15,575 nt of DNA from assembly GCA_964635545.1 (NCBI GenBank), contig CAZWOA010000072.1, positions 1 to 15,575 of the forward strand, in the 5' to 3' direction. The position numbers and the translations under genes are program-made. The notes under the pieces are model-generated. The model was not told the origin of the DNA and did not search any database. It was given only the letters and a program-made list of their open reading frames with translations. This DNA comes from JAGPIS01 sp964635545 (lineage in GTDB: Bacteria; Bacteroidota; Bacteroidia; Bacteroidales; Marinilabiliaceae). Positions 1 to 9,400 of this stretch are shown piece after piece (positions within the stretch are counted from its first letter, which is position 1; each line of letters opens with the position of its first letter).

Positions 1-53
1 TAGCACAGAAGATTTTGGTTCTTTTAGTCAGGGTTCGAATCCTTGCGGGACAA
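1..53 (+). tRNA. tRNA-Gln (anticodon TTG), 3' part only
   Basis: The 5' end lies before the window. Visible are the end of the D arm, an anticodon stem GAAGA/TCTTT (8-12 with 20-24) around the loop TTTTGGT, which puts anticodon TTG at 15-17, then a short variable loop and a T arm CAGGG/CCTTG (29-33 with 41-45) around TTCGAAT. Seven acceptor bases (46-52) and discriminator A53 follow. No CCA is encoded, as is usual in Bacteroidota. Anticodon TTG reads CAA, so the gene is glutamine-specific. The missing acceptor 5' strand cannot be checked. Confidence 0.9.
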
Positions 54-56
54 CAT

Positions 57-87
57 AAAAGCCGGTGAGAAAATCATCGGCTTTTTT
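57..87 (+). terminator. Rho-independent terminator of the tRNA-Gln transcript
   Basis: The stem gccggtga (61-68) pairs with tcatcggc (74-81) with one G-T pair, around a five-base loop, and is followed by six T. The A run in front pairs with the T run and lengthens the stem. It starts four bases after the tRNA. Confidence 0.85.
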
Positions 88-340
88 ATTTTCAAAAGTT
101 TATGTGTTTACACGTTGATTTCAGCATTAATTTTCCGCTGAACGTGACCCGTTTTAGCGGAATTGCGCAAATTGCACAGATTTTTCACCATTAAGGTAGT
201 TAAGTAATTCACGTGAGACCACCCTTAAATTTTTCAACTCTCACCCTCTATCCCTGCTCTTTTCACCTCATAACTTCCAAATTAAAACATAAATAGGTCA
301 GCTTGTTGCAAATAAAGAGGATAGTTTAAACTAAAAAGTA
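88..340. other. Gene-free leader region before the DUF2723 gene
   Basis: I see no convincing coding sequence in this stretch of about 250 bases. It holds a perfect 7-base inverted repeat, TTCCGCT (133-139) with AGCGGAA (156-162), a palindrome TTGCGCAA (163-170), and a weaker pair TTAAGG (191-196) with CCTTAA (223-228). None matches a riboswitch that I recognise. All lie upstream of the likely promoter box at 341-348, so they would act as DNA sites rather than as leader RNA, unless another promoter lies further upstream. Confidence 0.4.
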
Positions 341-348
341 TATTTTTG
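341..348 (+). promoter_or_regulatory. Bacteroidota-type -7 promoter box for the DUF2723 cluster
   Basis: TATTTTTG fits the -7 consensus TAnnTTTG exactly and lies 26 bases before the ATG at 375, giving a leader of about 20 bases. No TTG stands at the expected 19-21 base distance; the nearest upstream TTG (306-308) is 32 bases away. The call therefore rests on the -7 box alone. Confidence 0.45.
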
Positions 349-374
349 TAATCTGAGAAATAAAATATAGGCAA

Positions 375-3300
375 ATGAAACAATACACAAGGTTAAATCT
401 GATAACCGGATGGCTGACTTTCCTGATATCGGCCATTGTTTACACTCTTACTGTTGAACCCACTGCCAGCTTTTGGGATTGTGGTGAGTTTATTTCAACC
501 TCTTTCAAACTTTTGGTGGGTCACCCGCCCGGAGCACCTTTCTTTATGATAACAGGAAGGTTCTTCTCGCTATTTGCCACTAGCCCCGAGCAGGTTTCTG
601 TAATGATTAATATTATGTCGGCTCTAGCCAGTGCATTCACCATACTGTTCCTATTCTGGACCATTACGCACCTTGCACGCAAAATAATGATCGACGGCAC
701 TGAAAAGCCCGAAGAGTGGCGCACATGGGCCGTTATGGGTGCCGGATTAGTGGGAGCACTTGCTTACACTTTCTCCGATACTTTCTGGTTCTCGGCCGTT
801 GAGGGTGAAGTATATGCAATGTCATCGCTATTCACTGCAGTGGTGTTTTGGGCTATCTTGAAATGGGAAAATGTGGCCGCTGAACCTCACGCCAACAGAT
901 GGCTGATACTAATTGCCTACCTTATGGGACTATCGATTGGTGTTCACCTGCTCAACCTGCTAACAATTCCTGCAATTGTAATGGTTTATTACTTCAAAAA
1001 TTATGAAGTTACACGCAATAATACTATAAAAGCAATTCTTATATCGGTAGTAATTCTTGGTGGAATACTATATGGTGTAATTCCCGGAGTGGTGAAAATG
1101 GCCAGCGGTTTCGAATTGTTTTTTGTTAACGAACTGGGCTTTGGGTTTAATACCGGGGCACTTGTATATGCATTTCTGCTCCTTGCTGCCATTATTGGCG
1201 GAATATGGTACACCCATAAAAAAGGTCATCCCATTTTAAATACAATAATCACAGGTGTTGCCGTTATCCTTATCGGTTACTCTTCATTTGCGATGATTGT
1301 AATTCGCTCTGTTGCTAATCCTCCAATGGACCAAAACTCTCCAGAGGATGTGTTTTCACTGATGGGTTACCTAAACCGCGAGCAGTATGGTGACCGACCA
1401 CTATTTATGGGGCAGAACTTCAACTCGCCACTTGACCGTAAAGCTATGGAAGGTAAAAAAGGAAGTCCCATTTACATCAAAAAAGATGGTAAATATGTGA
1501 TTGCCGAATATCGTCCACAATATAAATTTGATAGCCGCACCACCACTTTGTTTCCGCGTATGTATAGCCGCGAAGGCCGACATATAGAGGAGTATAAGAG
1601 CTGGACCAATATGACCGGCCGTCCCGTTATGGTAGATGATGACTCGGGGCAGATGAAGAATATAATGGTACCTACTTTCTTTGATAACATTAAGTTCTTC
1701 TGGAGATATCAGGTGGTTCACATGTACTTCCGATATTTTATGTGGAACTTCTCAGGCCGTCAAAATGATATTCAAGGGCATGGCGAGGTAAATAAAGGTA
1801 ACTGGATTACCGGAATTCCATTCATCGATAAAGCATTTTATGGCGATGAATCGTTACTCCCCGAATCAGCAAAAAATAACAGGGCACGAAACGCCTATTT
1901 CATGTTGCCACTTATACTGGGAATAGCCGGCATGGTGTTCCAATATCAGCAGGGTAAAACCGGCAAACAGGGTTTCTGGGTAGTTATGTTGCTATTTTTC
2001 CTCACAGGATTGGCAATAGTCCTCTATCTGAACCAAACCCCACTGCAACCACGCGAACGGGATTATGCCTACGCCGGGTCATTCTATGCGTTTGCAATAT
2101 GGATAGGCCTTGGTGTGCTTGCACTTATAGATGCCATTAAAAAATATATGTCGCCCAAGGTTGCCACTGTTGCAATGACAGGTGCTGCATTGGTGCTGGT
2201 GCCGGGCATTATGGCCAGTGAGAACTGGGATGACCATGACCGTTCACACCGTTACATAGCACGCGATTTGGCATTTAACTACCTCAACAGTTGTGACGAG
2301 AACGCAATAATATTCACCAACGGTGATAACGACACATTCCCGCTATGGTATATCCAAGAGGTTGAAGGAGTACGCACCGATGTGAGGGTATGTAACCTAA
2401 GCTACCTGCAAACCGACTGGTATATCGACCAGATGAAGCGCAAAGCATATCTATCCGATCCGCTGCCCATTAGTTTCACTCACAACCAGTACCAAACAGG
2501 GTCAAGAGACGCTGTATATCTTTTCGATAGGATTAAAGAACCTACCGATTTACACGAAGCACTTGAGTTTGTAGCCAGTGACGACCCCCGTACCAAACGG
2601 ATTCCCGATTATAACGAGCGGATTGACTATCTGCCCACACGTAGTTTCAAGCTTAGCGTGGATGCCGAAAAAATTAAGGCTAATAATGTAGTATCGGAGG
2701 TTGATTATGATAAGATTGACTCAGTAATCAACATACGCATCGATAAGAGCATGATACTCAAAAATGAGCTTATGGTGCTTGATATGCTTGCCACAGCCGA
2801 TTGGGATCGCCCGATGTACTATGCCGTAACCGTTGGTAGCGACAGCTATGCCGGACTACAGAACTACTTCCAGCTTGAAGGTTTTGCATACCGAATTGTA
2901 CCCATCAGAACTAAAAATGATGACGGACAAACCGGAAGAGTGGATACCGAAAGGATGTATGATAAAGTGATGAACCTATTCCGATGGGGAGGATATAACG
3001 ACCCAAGGGTATATCTTGATGAGAATATACTACGGATGGCCATGAATATCAGAAATAACCTTACACGACTAGCCAATGCGCTTCTCGATGAAGGTAAAAC
3101 TGAAAAAGCGGTAGCAGTGCTCGATAAAACTATGCACGAACTGCCTGCTGAAACAGTTCCCCATAACTATTTCAGTATATTTATAGCACAAGGATACTAT
3201 AAAGCCGGCGAGTTGGAAAAGGGTGATAAACTGATGAACGACCTAGCAAGCGATAACCTGCATGAGCTTAACTACTTTACATCATTAAACGATAGTAAAC

Positions 3301-3449
3301 TAAGAAGCGTATCATACGAAATGGAGCGTAACATTGCCATTTACTACGAAATAGTGAGAATGGCACGTCAGTTTGAACGCGAAGACCTTGTTCTGAATAT
3401 CAACAATGAATATGGTACTGTATTGAAAAAATCAGGCTTTTTTCAGTAA
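375..3449 (+). CDS. DUF2723 family GT-C-type membrane protein (GT117, putative protein O-mannosyltransferase)
   Basis: This 1024-residue protein is recognised as a DUF2723 family member, related to the eukaryotic protein O-mannosyltransferase TMEM260. The N-terminal half has many membrane segments (about 8-28, 77-100, 118-135, 150-162, 175-207, 218-240, 262-278, 287-310, then 508-522, 533-551, 568-586 and 596-612). The first external loop carries an acidic motif FWDCGE (33-38) followed by GHPPGAP (49-55), the likely catalytic and donor-lipid site of this GT-C fold. A soluble part holds a conserved TNGDNDTFPLWY stretch (648-659), and the C-terminal 100 residues look helical and TPR-like. Known family role: transfer of a sugar from a lipid carrier to proteins outside the inner membrane; the acceptor here is inferred, not visible. 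The ATG at 375 has no Shine-Dalgarno sequence. The stop overlaps the next start by one base, so the two are probably co-translated. Confidence 0.85.
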   Translation: MKQYTRLNLITGWLTFLISAIVYTLTVEPTASFWDCGEFISTSFKLLVGHPPGAPFFMITGRFFSLFATSPEQVSVMINIMSALASAFTILFLFWTITHLARKIMIDGTEKPEEWRTWAVMGAGLVGALAYTFSDTFWFSAVEGEVYAMSSLFTAVVFWAILKWENVAAEPHANRWLILIAYLMGLSIGVHLLNLLTIPAIVMVYYFKNYEVTRNNTIKAILISVVILGGILYGVIPGVVKMASGFELFFVNELGFGFNTGALVYAFLLLAAIIGGIWYTHKKGHPILNTIITGVAVILIGYSSFAMIVIRSVANPPMDQNSPEDVFSLMGYLNREQYGDRPLFMGQNFNSPLDRKAMEGKKGSPIYIKKDGKYVIAEYRPQYKFDSRTTTLFPRMYSREGRHIEEYKSWTNMTGRPVMVDDDSGQMKNIMVPTFFDNIKFFWRYQVVHMYFRYFMWNFSGRQNDIQGHGEVNKGNWITGIPFIDKAFYGDESLLPESAKNNRARNAYFMLPLILGIAGMVFQYQQGKTGKQGFWVVMLLFFLTGLAIVLYLNQTPLQPRERDYAYAGSFYAFAIWIGLGVLALIDAIKKYMSPKVATVAMTGAALVLVPGIMASENWDDHDRSHRYIARDLAFNYLNSCDENAIIFTNGDNDTFPLWYIQEVEGVRTDVRVCNLSYLQTDWYIDQMKRKAYLSDPLPISFTHNQYQTGSRDAVYLFDRIKEPTDLHEALEFVASDDPRTKRIPDYNERIDYLPTRSFKLSVDAEKIKANNVVSEVDYDKIDSVINIRIDKSMILKNELMVLDMLATADWDRPMYYAVTVGSDSYAGLQNYFQLEGFAYRIVPIRTKNDDGQTGRVDTERMYDKVMNLFRWGGYNDPRVYLDENILRMAMNIRNNLTRLANALLDEGKTEKAVAVLDKTMHELPAETVPHNYFSIFIAQGYYKAGELEKGDKLMNDLASDNLHELNYFTSLNDSKLRSVSYEMERNIAIYYEIVRMARQFEREDLVLNINNEYGTVLKKSGFFQ

Positions 3450-4078
3450 TGAATTCAGTAATCAAAAGTATAGCAATACAACCACCAGCCTGGATGCGTA
3501 GCCTTTATGGAGGCGCACTCTGGCGTGGTGATATTGATGCGCAAAGTATTTACCTTACTTTTGATGATGGTCCTGTTCCCGACCCTACTCTTTGGGTACT
3601 TTCGGTGCTGAAAGAGTACGATATTAAAGCCACATTCTTTTGTGTGGGCGATAATATAAGAAAGCATCCTGATGTGTTTAATGCTGTGATAGAAGCAGGC
3701 CATACCGTGGGCAATCATACCTATAACCATATGCAGGCCTTTAAAACATCAGCATCGGAATATTACGATAACATAGAAAAGTCGCAAAAAATAAACAACT
3801 CACGACTATTCAGGCCGCCACACGGGCAGCTATACCCATGGCAGATGAAAAGGCTTAAAAATGAGTTTGACAAAGTGGTGTTTTGGGATGTTATGCCTTT
3901 GGATTATGATGCTTCGCTTACCGGCAAAGAGGTTACCCACTTAGCTACGCAATATGTGCGCAACGGGTCGGTTATTGTGTTTCACGACTCATTAAAGGCA
4001 AAACCGAGATTAACAACTGCTTTGCCTACCACTATTGATTTTTTATTAAAAAAAGGTTATACTTTTAAAACCATATAA
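3449..4078 (+). CDS. Polysaccharide deacetylase family protein (NodB homology, CE4)
   Basis: This 209-residue protein has the five NodB motifs in order: TFDDGP (37-42, with metal and catalytic aspartates D39 and D40), HTYNH (90-94, metal histidines), RPPHG (122-126), WDVMPLDYD (146-154) and VFHDS (177-181, catalytic histidine H179). All key residues are present, so metal-dependent N- or O-deacetylation of a glycan or related amide is expected. The substrate cannot be read from sequence. It is close to the minimal size of one catalytic domain, and I see neither a signal peptide nor a membrane helix, which suggests a cytoplasmic enzyme acting on a precursor or small molecule. The start codon shares one base with the upstream stop (TAATG), which fixes this start well and suggests translational coupling with the DUF2723 gene. 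Confidence 0.88.
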   Translation: MNSVIKSIAIQPPAWMRSLYGGALWRGDIDAQSIYLTFDDGPVPDPTLWVLSVLKEYDIKATFFCVGDNIRKHPDVFNAVIEAGHTVGNHTYNHMQAFKTSASEYYDNIEKSQKINNSRLFRPPHGQLYPWQMKRLKNEFDKVVFWDVMPLDYDASLTGKEVTHLATQYVRNGSVIVFHDSLKAKPRLTTALPTTIDFLLKKGYTFKTI

Positions 4079-4103
4079 CTACTAAACTTATAAAAAGAAA
4101 AAA

Positions 4104-5375
4104 ATGAACATACTACTCATAGGCTCGGGCGGACGCGAGCACGCTTTTGCCTGGAAAATGGCTCAAAGTCCTAAGTTGACAAAGCTTTTTATAGCACCGG
4201 GTAATGCAGGAACAGCCTCCATTGGCGTTAATGTAAACCTCAATCCTAACGACCATGAAGCAGTAAAGACGTTCATCATCAGCAATAAAATAGATATGGT
4301 GGTGGTAGGCCCCGAAGAGCCGCTTGTTAACGGTATCTACGATGCCATCATTAACGACCCGGCAACTGCTGCTGTGCCTGTAATTGGGCCATCGCGCCTG
4401 GGTGCTGTCCTTGAGGGTAGTAAGGAGTTTGCCAAGGCATTTATGATGCGTCACAATATTCCCACAGCACGATACTTATCAGTTACTGCTACCAATGTGG
4501 ATGAAGGCGAGGTATTCATCGATTCATTGAAAGCCCCTTATGTGCTTAAGGCTGATGGACTTGCAGCCGGCAAAGGGGTGCTTATTCTTGATGATGCAGC
4601 AGAGGCGAAGAGAGAATTACGTGAAATGCTAAACGGCAAGTTCGGCAATGCCAGTCACACGGTTGTTATCGAGGAGTATCTGAGTGGCATTGAGCTATCG
4701 GTATTTGTACTTACCGACGGGCACTCATATATTGTTCTCCCCGAAGCAAAAGATTACAAACGAGTGGGCGAGGGCGATACTGGCCTCAACACAGGCGGTA
4801 TGGGAGCCATATCTCCGGTGCCGTTTGCTGATGATGCATTTATGCAGAAAGTTAACGACCGCATTATACGCCCTACCATTGATGGTTTCAAAGAGGATAA
4901 CATCACCTATAAAGGCTTTGTATTTATTGGGCTTATGAATGTTGACGGTGAGCCAATGGTGATTGAGTATAATGTGCGCATGGGAGACCCTGAAACAGAG
5001 GTTGTTATCCCCCGTATTAAAAATGACCTTATCGACCTGTTTCAAGCAGTTGCTGCCGGAGAGCTAAGAACAAAAAAGATAGAGGTTGATACTAATGTGT
5101 GCACCACAGTAATGATGGTTGCAGGAGGCTATCCCGGCGATTATGCCAAGGGAGACATTATAACCGGCATTGACAAAGTGACTGATAGCATTGTATTTCA
5201 AGCAGGTACAAAGGAGAGCAACAAAGACATTGTAACCAATGGTGGCCGGGTGATTGCAGTGAGCTCGCTTGGCAAAACCATGGATGAAGCTCTCGAAAAA
5301 TCATTTAGAAATGCCGGAGTCATCAATTTTAATAATAAATATTTCCGTAAGGATATAGGTTTCGATCTAAAGTAA
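4104..5375 (+). CDS. purD: Phosphoribosylamine-glycine ligase (GAR synthetase)
   Basis: This enzyme joins glycine to 5-phosphoribosylamine with ATP, the second step of cytoplasmic purine synthesis. The 423 residues match the usual length. The N-terminal pre-ATP-grasp domain opens with MNILLIGSGGREHA and has a GPEEPL motif (69-74). The ATP-grasp part shows VLKADGLAAGKGV (147-159) and VVIEEYLSGIELSV (187-200), then NTGGMGA (229-235) and the metal-binding EYNVRMGDPETE (288-299). The C-terminal domain ends the protein normally. It is the third gene of the plus-strand cluster, 25 bases after the deacetylase, with an A-rich stretch before the ATG. No other pur gene is nearby, so regulation with the envelope genes rather than with a pur operon is inferred. 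Confidence 0.97.
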   Translation: MNILLIGSGGREHAFAWKMAQSPKLTKLFIAPGNAGTASIGVNVNLNPNDHEAVKTFIISNKIDMVVVGPEEPLVNGIYDAIINDPATAAVPVIGPSRLGAVLEGSKEFAKAFMMRHNIPTARYLSVTATNVDEGEVFIDSLKAPYVLKADGLAAGKGVLILDDAAEAKRELREMLNGKFGNASHTVVIEEYLSGIELSVFVLTDGHSYIVLPEAKDYKRVGEGDTGLNTGGMGAISPVPFADDAFMQKVNDRIIRPTIDGFKEDNITYKGFVFIGLMNVDGEPMVIEYNVRMGDPETEVVIPRIKNDLIDLFQAVAAGELRTKKIEVDTNVCTTVMMVAGGYPGDYAKGDIITGIDKVTDSIVFQAGTKESNKDIVTNGGRVIAVSSLGKTMDEALEKSFRNAGVINFNNKYFRKDIGFDLK

Positions 5376-5376
5376 T

Positions 5377-6354
5377 ATGTTTTACAGAATATTTAGTAAA
5401 AATAATCTAACAGCCTTTGCTCTTCTGCCCTTGTTACTTATAGGGCTAAGGGTTAAGCTATTAATGAATAGTCAGGTACCATTGACCGATGATGTCAATA
5501 CCCCGCTGTGGACCTTTATTTACAACACATTAAAAGTAAATAGCAACTTGCTAAACATAACGGCAATACTACTTACATTGCTTGCAGCATTGGGTGTAAA
5601 CCGACTAACCAACCATTTTGCATTCACCCAGCGACAGACCGTTTTATCAGCATTTTTCTATATTGTATTTTGTAGTGGCTTTATAATGGTACAGGAGTTA
5701 CATCCAATATTGCTATTCACTGTTTTTGCCATTATATCTATCGAGAGGCTATTCCTTGCAGTGGCTGCCCCAACACCTATGCGTCATATATTCGAGGCCA
5801 GCGTATGGTTATCATTTGCATCACTATTTTACGGTAAGGGGGTGTGGTTTTTTCCGCTATTGTTATTGGCAATGGCAATGATGCGTATAGCTAATTTGAA
5901 ATCGTTTTTGGCAGCCATCATTGGCTTTGCATTGCCTCATCTATTTGCTGCCACTTGGTACCTTTATCACGACCAGCTAGCGTGGTATGGCGACATGATA
6001 CTTGAAATAACATTTACCCCCATCGCATTTTTCAACCACAATCTAATGTCGCAAGTCTATCTGGTGTTTACATCAGTGTTTATTGTTATCAGCCTTTTAA
6101 GTGCCATACGAAGACTAACAACGATAAAAATTATATCTCGTAAATATTTCAGGTTTATAATCTGGATAGTATTCTACCCTATAGCATTGGTATTTACACC
6201 CTATTTCTCCTTTGATGTGCTACCCATAGTAGCAATAGGAGCCGCCATACTATCGGCATCGATGGTTAGTTTTTGGGTGAAAAACAGACTGCGTGAAATA
6301 TCGATATTAGCATTAATAATTATTACATTAACAACTCAATGGTTGGTGGGTTGA
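5377..6354 (+). CDS. Polytopic membrane protein, DUF6427-like
   Basis: This 325-residue protein is almost entirely hydrophobic, with about nine or ten membrane segments (roughly 13-26, 57-74, 88-103, 110-128, 140-165, 173-197, 228-243, 258-275, 282-300 and 306-322). The N-terminus MFYRIFSKNN is short and basic, and there is no cleavable signal. A loop with LTDDVNTPLW (36-45) recalls the acidic first loop of GT-C-type proteins, but this resemblance is weak. The protein looks like the DUF6427-type membrane proteins often found beside purD in Bacteroidota; that name is from memory of the family and context, not from a motif. It starts two bases after the last base of the purD stop (one base between), so it is almost certainly cotranscribed with purD. 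The biochemical function is unknown. Confidence 0.7.
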   Translation: MFYRIFSKNNLTAFALLPLLLIGLRVKLLMNSQVPLTDDVNTPLWTFIYNTLKVNSNLLNITAILLTLLAALGVNRLTNHFAFTQRQTVLSAFFYIVFCSGFIMVQELHPILLFTVFAIISIERLFLAVAAPTPMRHIFEASVWLSFASLFYGKGVWFFPLLLLAMAMMRIANLKSFLAAIIGFALPHLFAATWYLYHDQLAWYGDMILEITFTPIAFFNHNLMSQVYLVFTSVFIVISLLSAIRRLTTIKIISRKYFRFIIWIVFYPIALVFTPYFSFDVLPIVAIGAAILSASMVSFWVKNRLREISILALIIITLTTQWLVG

Positions 6355-6404
6355 AGTTTATATTTCTTCAATTCTGCCGGCTATCAAGTTCATAAAGTCA
6401 AACA
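6355..6404. other. Short convergent junction
   Basis: Fifty bases separate the stops of the plus-strand membrane protein and the minus-strand kinase. The only dyad is TTGAAG (6351-6356) with CTTCAA (6366-6371), which is too weak and without a clear T run, so I do not call it a terminator. Confidence 0.4.
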
Positions 6405-9400
6405 TCACACCAATATCCATTTTTCAATTACACTGCTTAAATCCTCTAGTTTAAACGGCTTGCCTATATAATCGTTCATGCCCGCAGTTATACATATATC
6501 CCTATCACCCTTAAGAGCATTGGCAGTAACAGCAATTATAGGAATTTCGATACCCATTTCCCGCAATGCTTTAGTGGCATCCAGACCGTTAAGTATCGGC
6601 ATCTGAATATCCATAAGTATAACATCAGGAGTAGGATTTTTATCATTGAACCAATCTACAGCCTCTTGACCGTTGGATACAATATCAACCACCAAACCCA
6701 TCCGGAGCATCATTTTCTCTGCTATCTTCTGATTAATCAGATTATCCTCTACCAACAACACTCTGCGCCCCTCAATGGAGCCTCGTTCAGTTTCTATTGC
6801 GTTTACAATCTCCTTATTACCAATAGGGAATAGCCCCTCAATAGTATTGTAGAGCAATGTATATTTAATTGGTTTTTTCAGAAGCACATCAACACCTTCT
6901 TTTATCTCTTTGCTGACAACAGTTGTTTCGGCCGAGAAGTAGATAATTTTTATGTCAGGGGATAATGCTTTTATATTACTAAAGAACTTACCGCTATTTT
7001 TAATTACAAAATGGGAATCAATAATTACCAGGTTAACATCCTTATTGGCTGTTAAGCAATCCATCACATTGCTCTCTTCATCGCAAATTTCTGTTGCTAT
7101 GCCCCAGTTGGAAAGAGTTTTACGCAGCAACAATACAGTTGCCCTATGATTATCAATAATTAGTGCTTTAACATGCGAATAATCTTTAATATTGCCGCTT
7201 ATACCCTGTTCGTTCTTCTCAAAAACAAATGGAACAACAATATGAAACACCGACCCGGGAGTCTCTTTCGACCATGAGAAATTGGGATTAGGACTCTCTA
7301 CCCAAATACGCCCCCCCATAAGTTCAACAAGCATCTTTGATATGCTGGTACCCAGCCCTGTACCTCCAAAACGGCGTGTTGTGCTTCCATCAGCCTGGGT
7401 AAACGACTCGAAAATCTTCTCAAGTTTATCCTTATCAATACCTATTCCTGAATCTTCAACTTTAAAATGTAGGAAAATCTTATTACCTATTTGACTTTCA
7501 ACCTCCACATTTAGAAGCACTTCACCATATTCGGTAAATTTAACAGCATTGCCAAGCAAATTATTCAGTATCTGTATAAGGCGGCTCTCATCGCCAATAA
7601 GCATTCCCGGTATGGATTCCTGCACATTACTTACCAGCTCTAGTGATTTATTATATGCTTTAAACGACATCTGGTCCATAATATAATCCACCGTTGAGCG
7701 AATATTGAACGGATAGCTGTCGATGCTCATCTTGCCTGCTTCTATTTTAGAGAAATCAAGAATATCATTAATAATAATCAAAAGACTATCACACGACCTG
7801 CCAATGATATTAAGTATCTTCATCTGCTCATCATCAAGTGTAGTCTTACCAAGCAAATCGGCAGCACCCACAATTCCATTCATCGGCGTACGAATCTCAT
7901 GACTCATATTGGCAAGAAACTCCGATTTTGCTTTATTGCTTTCGGCAGCCCTCTGTAGAATCTCTTTTTGGGCTGTGATATCCATAAAGGCCTGTAACAG
8001 CACATTCTTATCCTCAATCTTTATAGGAATAATATTGTTTAAGATAACTCTCGAAATATTGTTCTCCTTCACAATCATGCGAGCCTCGATAGTTGTTACG
8101 GGCGTACCGGTAACTAAATCAACATACTGCTCACTCTTAAGAACCTCAAACACATCGGTATAGCTTGAATTATCAAAAGCAGTCATGGCAGATTCCATAT
8201 CGGCAAAACCCATAATTTTAGCAGCTGTGCGGTTAATTTGCAACACCTTGCTTTTTTCATCAACAAGCATCACTCCCACCGGAAGATTCTCAGTTACTAC
8301 CGACATTGTCTCTACCGAGTCGCGCAAGGATGCCGAAAGATGTATCTTTTCAGTAACATCCTCCTTGATAATCAAATAATTAGAGATGGTATTACCATCA
8401 CCCATCACCGGTGATATTAGCACCTTCTCTATCAGCTCACTTCCATCTTTGCGATGCGATGCGATCTCACCATGCCATATTTTCCCATCCTGAATTGTTT
8501 GAAGCAATATCTGATTAAGCTCTCCGGCACCATCGTCTATGCCCTGCACCAAAAACTCCTTGGCCACATAATCATCAATAGTATATCCGGATATGCGCTC
8601 CATCCCTTTATTTACATACTCAATATGTCCGCGGGTATTTGCAATCATTATGGATATTGGACTTTGATCGATGGCAAGTGAAAGGAGCTGATTACTCTCT
8701 TCGGCTGCCACACGCTGACGAACCATATTCTTAATCTGAGCTACAAAAAAATAGGATATAACCGCAGCAATTATAAAGAAGTCGAGAACAGACAGATACT
8801 TTAGCTGATTATAAGTTTGAATTACTGTGATGCTGGAGTTATTTAGATATTGATAACGCTTATTAATGGCATAAGAGATACGATTCTGCACTTCGCCCAT
8901 GCGCATAAACATCTTGTCTGCCTGTTTCACATAAAAATCAACAGTACTCATCAATGAGTGAGGCTCTGCATTATTATTAATACCCTGTTTCACAAGGTTA
9001 TTCATCTTAATCGACAATTGCTTAATCTCTTCTATACGCTGCATCATGTCGGTCATCTCGGTTATAGTACCGGTAAACTCATCGGGGCGGTACTCTATAA
9101 TTTCAACAATCTCATCATGTTCAAAATAATTAACCGTGCGTTCATCTGAAATAATACCTCCACGATGTATTACACCACATATATCAAGCGATTTGGAGAT
9201 ATATCCATCCACCCTCTTCTGAACATCAGTAAGTTGTTGCTGAGTTTGCACCGAACGGTAATTATTGAATTCCAGATTGAGCCGTAAAATATTGCTTTCA
9301 AGTATATTCTCTAACTTTAGCTGCTGCTCCTGGTTATGAATTTTATTCTGATAACCAATAATATAATTATTATCAAAATAGCTATCAATAACCAAAATAA

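Noticed and set aside
1..374. Integration site or mobile element at the tRNA-Gln 3' end
   Set aside because: There is no repeat of the tRNA 3' end within the window and no integrase or transposase gene nearby.
1401..1721. Minus-strand open frames of about 70-106 codons inside the DUF2723 gene
   Set aside because: They lie antisense to a clearly conserved protein and have no recognisable domain or promoter; they are shadows of its codon use.
6351..6371. Terminator between the membrane protein and the kinase
   Set aside because: The dyad has only six base pairs, is AT-rich and lacks a clear T run on either side.
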